Origin: Streptomyces speibonae
Lineage (GTDB): Bacteria > Actinomycetota > Actinomycetes > Streptomycetales > Streptomycetaceae
Direction of reading: 5' to 3'
DNA: 9,221 nt
Assembly (NCBI GenBank): GCA_000715605.1
Contig: KL568562.1
Span: 1,320 to 10,540, forward strand
The translations under genes were made by a program, and so were the position numbers. Below the pieces are notes generated by a model. That model was not told the origin of the DNA. It ran no database searches and saw nothing but the letters and a program-made list of their open reading frames with translations. Of this stretch, positions 1 through 6,361 are shown piece by piece. Every line of letters begins with the position of its first letter. The first letter of the stretch is position 1.

Positions 1-179
1 TCGGCCGGCGCCGCTCCCGCCGCCAGCTCCAGCGCGAGCAGCGAACCCCCCGACGTGCCGGCCAGCAGTCCGGCATCGCCGACGTCCACGCCGGCCTCCG
101 CCAGCCCCGCCAGTACGCCGGCCTCCCAGGCGTACGCGGTCAGCCCGCCGCCGCCCAGCACCAGTGCCGTATCGGACAC
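1..179 (-). CDS. Patatin-like phospholipase, N-terminal part only (cut by window edge)
   Basis: A GTG start at 179 opens a reading frame that leaves the window at position 1, giving 59 residues. These begin MSDTALVLGGGGLTAYAWEA and contain both N-terminal patatin hallmarks: a glycine-rich oxyanion loop (residues 9-12, GGGG) and the nucleophile elbow G-x-S-x-G (GTSGG, residues 41-45, Ser43). The catalytic Asp lies outside the window. Patatin-family proteins are serine lipid acyl hydrolases using a Ser-Asp dyad; the substrate of this one cannot be told. A GGAAGG Shine-Dalgarno element lies about 7 bases before the GTG. The gene is divergent from the PASTA gene. Its leader carries one palindrome and its promoter region another, so control by a dimeric repressor is likely. 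The oxyanion loop lacks the basic residue of classical patatins, as I recall is common in actinobacterial members. Confidence 0.85.
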   Translation of the reverse strand, partial: MSDTALVLGGGGLTAYAWEAGVLAGLAEAGVDVGDAGLLAGTSGGSLLALELAAGAAPA

Positions 180-196
180 CGCGACCCTTCCTCTCC

Positions 197-216
197 AACG
201 GGGACCCGTCCCCGTT
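197..216. promoter_or_regulatory. Palindromic operator candidate, site 1
   Basis: A perfect inverted repeat has arms AACGGGGAC and GTCCCCGTT around a 2-base centre (CC). It lies between the proposed transcription start of the patatin gene and its ribosome binding site, where a bound repressor would block elongation. A dyad of this size fits TetR-like dimeric repressors. Site 2, 45 bases away centre to centre, matches it at 16 of 20 positions. No regulator gene is visible in the window. Confidence 0.6.
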
Positions 217-228
217 TCTGCGGTTCCG

Positions 229-257
229 ACGCTACCACGTAAACGGGGAGCACTCCC
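229..257 (-). promoter_or_regulatory. Putative promoter of the patatin-like gene
   Basis: On the minus strand TGGTAGCGT (hexamer TAGCGT, 234-229) fits an extended -10 element. The -35 region, around 252-257, has no good match to TTGACA and falls inside palindrome site 2. Transcription would begin near 222, giving a leader of about 43 bases that contains site 1. The call rests on the -10 match and on how the two palindromes flank it. Confidence 0.35.
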
Positions 258-261
258 CGGT
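242..261. promoter_or_regulatory. Palindromic operator candidate, site 2
   Basis: The inverted repeat CGGGGAG-CA-CTCCCCG (244-259) sits in a 20-bp block matching site 1 at 16 of 20 positions. The shared pattern is AACGGGGA-N4-TCCCCG. It overlaps the expected -35 region of the minus-strand patatin promoter and lies upstream of the plus-strand PASTA promoter, so one regulator could affect both genes. Confidence 0.55.
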
Positions 262-273
262 CAACCGTGTCAA

Positions 274-289
274 CCCCGTGCGGACGGGG
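274..289. promoter_or_regulatory. Third G/C palindrome over the PASTA-gene -35
   Basis: CCCCGT-GCGG-ACGGGG is a perfect 6-bp inverted repeat with a 4-base centre. Its half-site is the ACGGGG core of sites 1 and 2 in the opposite orientation. It covers the proposed -35 (281-286) of the plus-strand gene. A GTCAACC direct repeat (260-266 and 269-275) precedes it. It may be an operator or a chance product of G/C-rich sequence. Confidence 0.3.
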
Positions 290-308
290 CTCGGTGATCG
301 GCTAACAT
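281..308 (+). promoter_or_regulatory. Putative promoter of the PASTA-like gene
   Basis: CGGACG (281-286), a 16-base spacer and TAACAT (303-308) resemble a housekeeping sigma promoter, with a good -10. Transcription would begin near 315 and leave a leader of about 40 bases before the ATG at 354. Confidence 0.5.
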
Positions 309-353
309 CCCGCCTTGTCCGACATCGACGGCCACACAGCACGAAAGAACCCG

Positions 354-1718
354 ATGCCCGATCCACTGACCCCGGACCCGCTTGCCGCCGTCGTCGCCGC
401 AGGTGAGACCGTCACCGTTCCCGAGGGACACAAGAAGGCGCTGCGGGCCGAGCTGCGACCGGGCGAGACCGTGCGGGCCGTCTACCACGACGGGTGGGGC
501 TACGCCGTCCTCACGGACGAGGGGCTCATCCTGCTCGGCAGCATGCTCTCCCCCCGGGCCACCCGGGTGCCGCGGCCGCTGCTCGTTCTGCGGCCGGCGT
601 CGGGGGTCCTCGACTCCGTCGAGATCCTCGTCGACGGCAGGCCGCGCAAGCTGCACGGCTCGAAGATCGACCCCAAGGGTGCGCTCCTCGAGGCGGCGGG
701 GGAACTCCTGCCACCCGGCTCACCGTTGCGCCCCGGGCGCCGCACGCGACTCTTCACGTGGGTGCGGCGGCACCCGGTCGCGGTGACTGTCCTCGCGGGC
801 GTGCTGGTGGTGGGCGGGGTGGGGTCGGGTTCCGGGCCCAGCTCCGGCTCGGCCTCCGGCTCCGGCTCCGGCCGGGAGGTTCCGGTGGCACAGGACGACG
901 GGAAGCCTGCCGCCGCCGTCGTCGCCGACTTCACGGGGTCCGCGCTGGACACGGCGGCGCTGCGGGCCCGTGAGGACGGCTGGCGGACGGTCTCTGCCTC
1001 CTACGCCGCCTCCGGCACGCGGTCGGTACGGACCGAGGAACCGGGCTGGCGGGTGTGCTTCCAGACGCCCGTACCCGACCGGCCCGCGCGGCCGGCCGAC
1101 GGCACGCTCACCCTGTTCGCGGTCCCCGAGCAGGAGGAGTGCCCGACCCGGCTGAACGGGCCGCGTCGGCTGACGATGCCGGACCTCGTCGGCTCGCGGT
1201 TCGACAAGGCCAAGGAGACACTCGAAACCCTGCGACTCGACCCCGTGTTCCCCTTCCATGCCCATACCGGCAAGGCCCTGGCCGAACGGGACACGGACGA
1301 CTGGAACGTGTGCCGGCAGGACCCCGGACCCGGCACCCGGCTCTCCGGGTCCGAGTCGGTCCGCCTGTGGCTGATCGGTTTCGGCGAGCCGTGCACCGAG
1401 CCCAGCCCGGACCCCAAGCCGAAGCCGAAACCGAAGCCCAAGCCGAAGCCTGATCCGAAGCCCTCGTACAACAGCACCACGGGCGGCGGCTCGACGGGAG
1501 GAACCGGCAGCACCGGCGGTGGCTCGTCGAGCGGGGGCGGCTCCAGCAGCGGCGGCACCTCCGGCGGTTCGGGCTCCGGCGGAGGCGGTCAGGCCGGTGT
1601 CGGGTTCGGTCAGTTCTGCTCGCCCGTGGGCGCCACCGCCATCACGGCCGACGGCCGTCCCGCCAAATGCTTCATGGGCAAGGACGGCCGCGCCCGCTGG
1701 GGTTACCACTCCGGCTGA
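354..1718 (+). CDS. Membrane-anchored protein with two PASTA-like repeats
   Basis: The product has 454 residues. The ATG at 354 has a GAAAG ribosome binding site 6 bases upstream; an in-frame TTG at 315 falls on the predicted transcription start and was not used. Residues 15-120 form a compact beta-rich domain that may be PH-like, a guess from appearance. A basic stretch (126-140) leads into one hydrophobic segment (141-157). Two related extracellular repeats follow, 186-263 and 271-347. Both carry W-x-V-C-x-Q and a later Cys, as in PASTA-like domains of Streptomyces surface proteins, and may form disulfides. Next come a Lys-Pro rod (353-370), a Ser/Gly linker (374-416) and a C-terminal module (419-454) with two Cys and an RWGYH ending. 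No kinase domain is present. PASTA domains bind peptidoglycan or muropeptides, so a wall-sensing or wall-tethering role is inferred. The gene converges on the cupin gene with a 10-base gap. Confidence 0.85.
   Translation: MPDPLTPDPLAAVVAAGETVTVPEGHKKALRAELRPGETVRAVYHDGWGYAVLTDEGLILLGSMLSPRATRVPRPLLVLRPASGVLDSVEILVDGRPRKLHGSKIDPKGALLEAAGELLPPGSPLRPGRRTRLFTWVRRHPVAVTVLAGVLVVGGVGSGSGPSSGSASGSGSGREVPVAQDDGKPAAAVVADFTGSALDTAALRAREDGWRTVSASYAASGTRSVRTEEPGWRVCFQTPVPDRPARPADGTLTLFAVPEQEECPTRLNGPRRLTMPDLVGSRFDKAKETLETLRLDPVFPFHAHTGKALAERDTDDWNVCRQDPGPGTRLSGSESVRLWLIGFGEPCTEPSPDPKPKPKPKPKPKPDPKPSYNSTTGGGSTGGTGSTGGGSSSGGGSSSGGTSGGSGSGGGGQAGVGFGQFCSPVGATAITADGRPAKCFMGKDGRARWGYHSG
1410..1463 (+). repeat. 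Lys-Pro hexanucleotide tandem repeat in the PASTA-like gene
   Basis: Repeating AAGCCG-type hexamers encode alternating Lys-Pro (residues 353-370), bounded by Asp-Pro at both ends. Such Pro-Lys rods usually act as stiff, basic spacers through the wall. The near-identical units could expand or contract by slippage. Confidence 0.8.
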
Positions 1719-1728
1719 CGACGACCGG

Positions 1729-2088
1729 CTACTGCGCCTTCGCGTAGTCCTGGGCCATGCCGCCCGCGAAGTCGTACACCACGACCTGCTCGTCGCCGAC
1801 GACCCACGCGTCGTGTCCCGGCGGGCAGACGAAGACGTCGCCCGGACCGACCTCGCCCTCGCCCCCGTCGTCCATGCGGATGTGCATACGCCCCTGAACC
1901 ACGTAGCCGTTGTGGTGGATCCGGCAGGTGTCCGTCCCCACGATGGGGCCGACGGACTCGGACCAGCGCCACCCCGGTTCGAACGTGGCGACAGCGAAGT
2001 CCAGCCCGGTCATATGAACGGCTTCGAGGTGTCCCCTGGGGAAATCGCGTCGCTCGTCGGGCTTGTCCAGCGTCTTGACCTCGAACAT
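1729..2088 (-). CDS. Small single-domain cupin protein
   Basis: The product has 119 residues. It starts at the ATG at 2088, preceded by a purine-rich GGAAGGGAGAAGG ribosome binding region. The central part is a cupin barrel. Motif 1 contains HH (His58-His59) and YVVQGRMHI; motif 2 is PGDVFVCPPGHDAW (82-95), with His92. The glutamate usual in motif 1 is not evident, so metal binding may be altered or lost. One cupin domain with no catalytic fusion fits proteins that bind a small molecule or act as simple isomerases or oxygenases; the reaction cannot be told. The gene lies 148 bases downstream of the dehydratase gene on the same strand, so co-transcription is possible. A hairpin sits directly before its ribosome binding site. 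It converges tail to tail with the PASTA gene. Confidence 0.85.
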   Translation of the reverse strand: MFEVKTLDKPDERRDFPRGHLEAVHMTGLDFAVATFEPGWRWSESVGPIVGTDTCRIHHNGYVVQGRMHIRMDDGGEGEVGPGDVFVCPPGHDAWVVGDEQVVVYDFAGGMAQDYAKAQ

Positions 2089-2102
2089 GCCCCTTCTCCC
2101 TT

Positions 2103-2126
2103 CCGGTCGTCTCCCTGCACGACCGG
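2103..2126 (-). promoter_or_regulatory. Inverted repeat just upstream of the cupin ribosome binding site
   Basis: CCGGTCGT and ACGACCGG form a perfect 8-bp stem with an 8-base loop. On the minus strand it ends at the GGAAGGGAG ribosome binding region of the cupin gene. It could be a repressor operator, a hairpin modulating translation, or part of the termination of readthrough from the dehydratase gene. The rest of 2089-2236 is G/C-rich; I see no clear promoter there. Confidence 0.4.
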
Positions 2127-2236
2127 GTCCGGTCTCCGTCTGCCCCGAACGGCACCGGCGGGGGCCGGGCCCCACCTCTTCATCGTCCGCCCGTCCCGCC
2201 GGGGCCGCCATTCGGGTGAGGGGCCGGGCGGGCAGG

Positions 2237-3214
2237 TCAGTCGTCGGCCCCGCAGAGCCGGGCGAACCGCGCGGCGTCGACGTTGCCGCCGGACAGGATG
2301 ACGCCGACCCGGCCCGGGAGCGGGGCCGCCCGGCCCGTGAGCAGCGCGGCGAGCGGGGTGGCCCCGCTCGGCTCGAGGACGATCTTCAGCCGCTCGAAGG
2401 CGAACCGCATCGCCTCCCGGATCTCGTCGTCGCCGACCAGCACGATGCCGTCGAGGAGCCGCCGGTTGACCGAGAAGGTCAGCTCGCCCGGGGTGGGCAG
2501 GGCCTGGCCGTCGGCGATGGTGCGGGGCACCGGGATGCTGACGCGACGGCCCGCCTCCAGCGACCTCTTGGTGTCGTCCCCGGCCTCCGGCTCGACGCCG
2601 ATCACCCGCGTGGCGGGACGCAGGCCCTTGACCGCGGTGGCGCTCCCGGCGATCAGTCCACCGCCGCCGACCGGTGCCAGCAACAGGCCCAGTTCCCCGG
2701 CCTCCTCGACCAGTTCCAGCGCCGCCGTGCCCTGACCGGCCATGACGTGCGGATGCTCGTAGGGCGGGACGACGGTCAGGCCCCGCTCGGCGGCGAGGGC
2801 CTCGGCGACGGCGGCCCGGTCACCGGTGTACCGGTCGTAGGTGACGATCTCGGCGCCGTAGCCCTCGGTGGCCGCCCGCTTCGACGGCGGGGCGTCCTCG
2901 GGCATGACGATGACGGCGCTGGTGCCCAGTTCCCGTGCGGCGAGGGCGACCGCCTGGGCGTGGTTGCCGGAGGAGTAGGCGACGATGCCCCGGGACAGCT
3001 GCGCGGGCGTGAGCCGGGAGGCCGCGTTGTAGGCGCCGCGGAACTTGAACGCGCCCACGCGCTGGAAGTTCTCGCACTTGAGGTGGACCTCGGCGCCGAC
3101 GAGAGCGTCCAGTGTGCGGGAGCGCAGGACGGGTGTGCGATGGGCGACGCCCTGGAGGCGCTCGGCGGCGGAGCGGACGTCGTCGAGGGTGATCGGCGGG
3201 GTGGTGGTCGTCAC
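2237..3214 (-). CDS. PLP-dependent threonine/serine dehydratase (fold type II)
   Basis: The product has 325 residues. Family features are in order: the FKFRGA motif with PLP-binding Lys57; SSGNHAQ (81-87), which contacts substrate; the glycine-rich phosphate loop VGGGGL (182-187); and SGGN (308-311) near the C-terminus. The family deaminates threonine to 2-oxobutanoate and ammonia, or serine to pyruvate, in the cytoplasm; close relatives are serine racemases. At 325 residues it lacks the C-terminal ACT domain of biosynthetic, isoleucine-inhibited IlvA, so a catabolic or racemase-type role is more likely; the sequence does not settle which. The GTG at 3214 lies 6 bases from a TAAGGT -10, which implies a leaderless transcript. 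A large inverted repeat overlaps the -35 region. The cupin gene follows on the same strand. Confidence 0.9.
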   Translation of the reverse strand: MTTTTPPITLDDVRSAAERLQGVAHRTPVLRSRTLDALVGAEVHLKCENFQRVGAFKFRGAYNAASRLTPAQLSRGIVAYSSGNHAQAVALAARELGTSAVIVMPEDAPPSKRAATEGYGAEIVTYDRYTGDRAAVAEALAAERGLTVVPPYEHPHVMAGQGTAALELVEEAGELGLLLAPVGGGGLIAGSATAVKGLRPATRVIGVEPEAGDDTKRSLEAGRRVSIPVPRTIADGQALPTPGELTFSVNRRLLDGIVLVGDDEIREAMRFAFERLKIVLEPSGATPLAALLTGRAAPLPGRVGVILSGGNVDAARFARLCGADD

Positions 3215-3220
3215 GCAGGG

Positions 3221-3250
3221 ACCTTAGACCACGCGTCCGGCGCCTGGACA
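3221..3250 (-). promoter_or_regulatory. Putative leaderless promoter of the dehydratase gene
   Basis: TAAGGT (3226-3221) fits the actinomycete -10 pattern TAnnnT and ends 6 bases before the GTG at 3214, so transcription would begin at or next to the start codon. TGTCCA, 18 bases upstream (3250-3245), is a weak -35 within the inverted repeat. If the transcript is longer, the AAGG in the same hexamer would serve as a ribosome binding site. Confidence 0.45.
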
Positions 3251-3267
3251 GATCGTCCAGGCGCCGG
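3237..3267 (-). terminator. Perfect 13-bp hairpin after the DUF4185 gene
   Basis: CCGGCGCCTGGAC and GTCCAGGCGCCGG pair perfectly around a 5-base loop, 49 bases past the stop codon of the large secreted-protein gene. There is no T-tract, as usual for G/C-rich actinomycete terminators. The same repeat overlaps the -35 region of the dehydratase promoter, so it could also be an operator. Confidence 0.65.
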
Positions 3268-3315
3268 CTCGTGGTGTCGGCCGCCTCGGCACGGCTCACC
3301 GGTGGCGCTGTGGCG

Positions 3316-6279
3316 TCAGAGGCTCGTCTCGCCGGCGAGGCCGAAGAAGTCGTGCCACTTGTGGCCGTCGATGAAGCCGTCCTTGCCGTTGGACACGTTC
3401 ACGTAGACGTCGGCCAGGTCGTTGTGGGTGAAGGTGACGATGTCGTCCTTGCCGTCGCCGTCGTAGTCGCCCACGTACGGGAACTCACCGTCCGGGGCGA
3501 AGAAGTCCGCCCACTTGCGGCCCCCGCCGAAGGTCCGGCCCTCGGACAGGGCCACGTAGACGTCGCTCGCCCGGCCGCCGGTGAAGGTGACGATGTCGTC
3601 CTTGCCGTCACCGTCCACGTCACCGACGCGCGGCCGCTCGCCCTCGGGGGCGAAGTGGTCGTGCGCCTTGTACGGGGCGCCGAACCTGCCGTCCTCGTTC
3701 AGAGCGACGTACACGTCGTTACGTGCGTCCTGGGTGAAGGCGATGAGGTCGTCCAGACCGTCCCCGTCGACATCGCCGACGGCAGGGAACTGGGCCCAGG
3801 GCGCGAAGTCGTCGTGCCACTTCTCGCGCTCGCCGAAGGTCTCGCCGTCCGAGAGGGCGACGTACACATCGGCCGTGTCCTCGCGGGTGAACGTGACGAT
3901 GTCGTCGATGCCGTCCCCGTCGAAGTCGCCCACCCGCGGCAGTTCGGCGCCGGGTGAGAAGCCGGTGAGGACCTTGTGCGCGGGCCCGAAGGACTTGCCG
4001 TTGGAGAAGGCCACGTAGACGGCGGCTTCGGTGCCCTTGGTGAAGGTGATGATGTCGTCCTTCGTGTCGCCGTTCACATCGCCCACGGCCGGGAATTCGC
4101 CGCGCGGGGCGAAGTGGTCGTGCCATTTCCCGCCGGAGGTGAAGGACTTGGTGTCGGAGAGGGACACATAGACGTCGGCGGTGTCACCCTGGGTGAAGGT
4201 GACGATGTCGTCCACACCGTCGCCGTCGAAGTCGCCCACGGCCGGCGTCTCACCGGCGGGCGCGAAGTGGTCGCTCCACTTCTGTCCGGTGGCGAACGAG
4301 GTGCCGGTGGAGGGGGCGACGTAGACATCGGCCGTCGTTCCCTGGGTGAAGGTGACGGCGTCGTCCTTGTCGTCGCCGTTGAAGTCACCGGTGAGGGGCG
4401 TCTCGTCGCCGGGGGCGAAGTGGTCGTTCCACTTGCCGCCGTCGGTGAACGCGGTTCCGTCCGAGCGCGCCGCGTAGACCTCCGCCGCCGTGCCGCGGGT
4501 GAAGGTGACCACGTCGTCCCTGCCGTCACCGTCCACGTCGGTCGGTGAGCCGCCGAGCATCAGGCCGCCGGCGCCGCCGTAGTGGACCTCGAGCTCGGCG
4601 ATGGAGGTGAAGGTCTTCTCCCCGCCCGGCCGTCCGATGACGCGGACGCCGTCGCCCGCGGTCGGGTCGAAGGAGAAGGTGTAGGTGCGGTGCGGGCCCG
4701 CGGAGCTGTCGTACGGGTAGTCAGGGCCCACGCGCTGTCCGGAGACGTCCACCCACCGGTTGTCGCGCCGCACCTGCACGCGCAGGTCGCCGGCGAACCA
4801 GCCGCCGTCCGCGAACATGTCACCGGTGGTGTAGGTGACCTCGTTCATCATGTACTGGCGCGGCCAGGTGTAGCCCCACCAGCTCGCGTCCTTGCGCTCG
4901 TCGTTCCAGTCGTCCTCGTTCTGGTCTCGGTTGCCGTCGGCGTAGAAGGAGTCCCTGCCGAAGTGGGTGGCCCGCTGGACGGGCACGGTGCCGGGTTCGC
5001 GGGCCAGGTTGCGGCTCGGGTCGGCGGCGTTGCCGGGCGTGGTGTCGCGGCGCGGCTCCAGACTCAGTCTGCGCAGGGAGAAGGTGTACGCGTAGTGGTC
5101 GCCGGGCGGGTAACCCCCGCCGCAGGGGCAGACGTTGGACTGGAGCCACATCGACTTGCCGTCCGCGCCGATGTACTTGGACGGGATGGTGGTGGCGTAG
5201 CCGCCGTGCTTGGAGTGGGTCCAGGGGTAGCCGCCGAAGTCCTTGGTCGCGAAGTGCTTCCAGGGACCCCAGGGGGTCGGGGACTCGTAGAACTCGAAGG
5301 TGTACTCGGTCCACGAGGTGTAGATGTAGCGGTTCAGGGGCTTGTTGTAGACGATGCCGCCCTGGCTGAGGGTCGTCATGTCACGGGCCCGGCCGGGGGT
5401 GAGGACGTCCGGGTAGACCCGCCGGTCGTCGTGGAGGACGGGCTCGCGCCGGGAGATGTCCGTGGACCACACCGGGGTGCCGGAGGCGTCGGTGCCGGAC
5501 ATGTACTGCCAGGCGTTCTCGTCCATGACAAAGTTCTTGTGGACGCGGGCCAGATACAGGTCGACGGGGTCGGGGACGGTGTCGTCGAAGGAGTCCCGCC
5601 AGTTGTGGTCCAGGCCGTAGGCATAGACGTAGTCGTCGGGGGCGTTGGCGTAGTCCTTGCCGTAGTCCAGGAACATTACCGTGGTGAAGACGCCGCCGCC
5701 GAACATCGGACGGTCGCGGTCCCAGGTCCAGGTGCGGCCCTTGTCGGTGGACCTGGCGATCGTCGCGGCCGGGACGTCGTTGAAGTCGTGCGCCAGGTCC
5801 TGCGCGGCGAGGTAGAGGTCGCCGTTCACACAGGCCATGCCGGTGGGCTTGCGGTTGTGGCCCGCGTTCCAGATCTGGCCGACGTCGGTGGAGAGTTGTG
5901 ATCCGGTCAGCGAACCGGGCATGCCGGAGATGCGCGCGACGCCGATGTCGCTGAAACCGCCGCCGAAACCGGTGCCGTCGCCGTAGGCGGCGTAGACGTT
6001 GTCGTCGTCGGACCAGCAGTTGGGCCAGAGGTCGCCGTGGTCCCGGTTGTCACCGGCCGCGGGCGCGCCGACGGTGGCGGCGGGTTCCACCGCGACGGTC
6101 GCGAAGAAGTCGCTCGCCGGGGGCGGGGCGGCGGCCGCGCGGGGAGCCGCGGGCTGTGCGGCGTCCGCCGCGTGACCGGGCGGCACCGCGGTCAGCAGCG
6201 TGCCGAGGGCGAGGACGGCCGCCGCCAGGACGCGGCCCAGTGGCCCCGCCGGTCTGTTGGATGGGTCGGATCTGCGCAT
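3316..6279 (-). CDS. Secreted DUF4185-like protein with discoidin/CBM32-like domain and eight FG-GAP/VCBS repeats
   Basis: The product has 987 residues. The ATG at 6279 has GGGAG 8 bases upstream; the in-frame GTG at 6297 precedes that site and is less likely. Residues 1-37 are a signal peptide: Arg-Arg, hydrophobic core 17-32, likely cleavage after PGHA. Residues 57-408 resemble DUF4185/sialidase-like propellers: DLWPNCWSDDDNVY...YGDG (83-102), an exact Asp-box S-x-D-x-G-x-T-W (177-184), and GKDYANAPDDYVYAY (207-221). Residues about 421-569 look like a discoidin (F5/8C or CBM32) sugar-binding fold. Residues 577-987 are eight repeats with D-x-D/N-G-D-type calcium loops. To my knowledge some DUF4185 proteins are GH183 endo-D-arabinanases; the catalytic residues here are unverified, and D83, D91-D93 and D101 are candidates only. 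An extracellular glycan-active role is inferred. The promoter carries a LacI-type palindrome. Confidence 0.85.
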   Translation of the reverse strand: MRRSDPSNRPAGPLGRVLAAAVLALGTLLTAVPPGHAADAAQPAAPRAAAAPPPASDFFATVAVEPAATVGAPAAGDNRDHGDLWPNCWSDDDNVYAAYGDGTGFGGGFSDIGVARISGMPGSLTGSQLSTDVGQIWNAGHNRKPTGMACVNGDLYLAAQDLAHDFNDVPAATIARSTDKGRTWTWDRDRPMFGGGVFTTVMFLDYGKDYANAPDDYVYAYGLDHNWRDSFDDTVPDPVDLYLARVHKNFVMDENAWQYMSGTDASGTPVWSTDISRREPVLHDDRRVYPDVLTPGRARDMTTLSQGGIVYNKPLNRYIYTSWTEYTFEFYESPTPWGPWKHFATKDFGGYPWTHSKHGGYATTIPSKYIGADGKSMWLQSNVCPCGGGYPPGDHYAYTFSLRRLSLEPRRDTTPGNAADPSRNLAREPGTVPVQRATHFGRDSFYADGNRDQNEDDWNDERKDASWWGYTWPRQYMMNEVTYTTGDMFADGGWFAGDLRVQVRRDNRWVDVSGQRVGPDYPYDSSAGPHRTYTFSFDPTAGDGVRVIGRPGGEKTFTSIAELEVHYGGAGGLMLGGSPTDVDGDGRDDVVTFTRGTAAEVYAARSDGTAFTDGGKWNDHFAPGDETPLTGDFNGDDKDDAVTFTQGTTADVYVAPSTGTSFATGQKWSDHFAPAGETPAVGDFDGDGVDDIVTFTQGDTADVYVSLSDTKSFTSGGKWHDHFAPRGEFPAVGDVNGDTKDDIITFTKGTEAAVYVAFSNGKSFGPAHKVLTGFSPGAELPRVGDFDGDGIDDIVTFTREDTADVYVALSDGETFGEREKWHDDFAPWAQFPAVGDVDGDGLDDLIAFTQDARNDVYVALNEDGRFGAPYKAHDHFAPEGERPRVGDVDGDGKDDIVTFTGGRASDVYVALSEGRTFGGGRKWADFFAPDGEFPYVGDYDGDGKDDIVTFTHNDLADVYVNVSNGKDGFIDGHKWHDFFGLAGETSL
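3319..4551 (-). repeat. Eight FG-GAP/VCBS repeats with exact 51-residue (153-bp) period
   Basis: Calcium-loop motifs begin at residues 581, 632, 683, 734, 785, 836, 887 and 938, always 51 apart with no insertion or deletion. Typical loops are DVDGDGRDD, DFDGDGVDD and DYDGDGKDD; two differ slightly (DFNGDDKDD, DVNGDTKDD). Each unit continues with a (V/I)TFT strand, a DVYVA strand, and W-x-D-x-FAP before the next loop. The array probably folds as a calcium-stabilised beta-propeller. Confidence 0.9.
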
Positions 6280-6315
6280 TGACTGTGCTCCCGGCACTCG
6301 GGGTCCACCAGTGTC

Positions 6316-6327
6316 GAAATCGATTTC
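6316..6327. promoter_or_regulatory. LacI-type operator candidate
   Basis: GAAATCGATTTC is a perfect 12-bp palindrome with the central CG typical of LacI-family operators. It begins 5 bases past the proposed -10 of the secreted-protein gene, so it sits on the expected transcription start. AT-rich sequence stands out here against its G/C-rich surroundings. Confidence 0.6.
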
Positions 6328-6332
6328 AGGGG

Positions 6333-6361
6333 ACCGTACTAGCGCACCTAGGAGACGTCAA
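6333..6361 (-). promoter_or_regulatory. Promoter of the DUF4185-like gene
   Basis: TTGACG (6361-6356), a 17-base spacer and TACGGT (6338-6333) closely match a housekeeping actinomycete promoter. Transcription would start near 6326 and give a leader of about 47 bases containing the GAAATCGATTTC palindrome. Confidence 0.65.

Noticed and set aside
720..1709. Minus-strand open frame of 329 residues inside the PASTA-like gene
   Set aside because: It is low-complexity Arg/Gly/Ala sequence antisense to a gene with clear domains, an artefact of high G/C.
2063..3406. Plus-strand open frame of 447 residues
   Set aside because: It lies antisense to the dehydratase, which has all catalytic motifs; the plus-strand product shows no domain.
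4582..5901. Plus-strand open frame of 439 residues
   Set aside because: Val/Gly-rich antisense shadow of the DUF4185 gene with no ribosome binding site or family motif.
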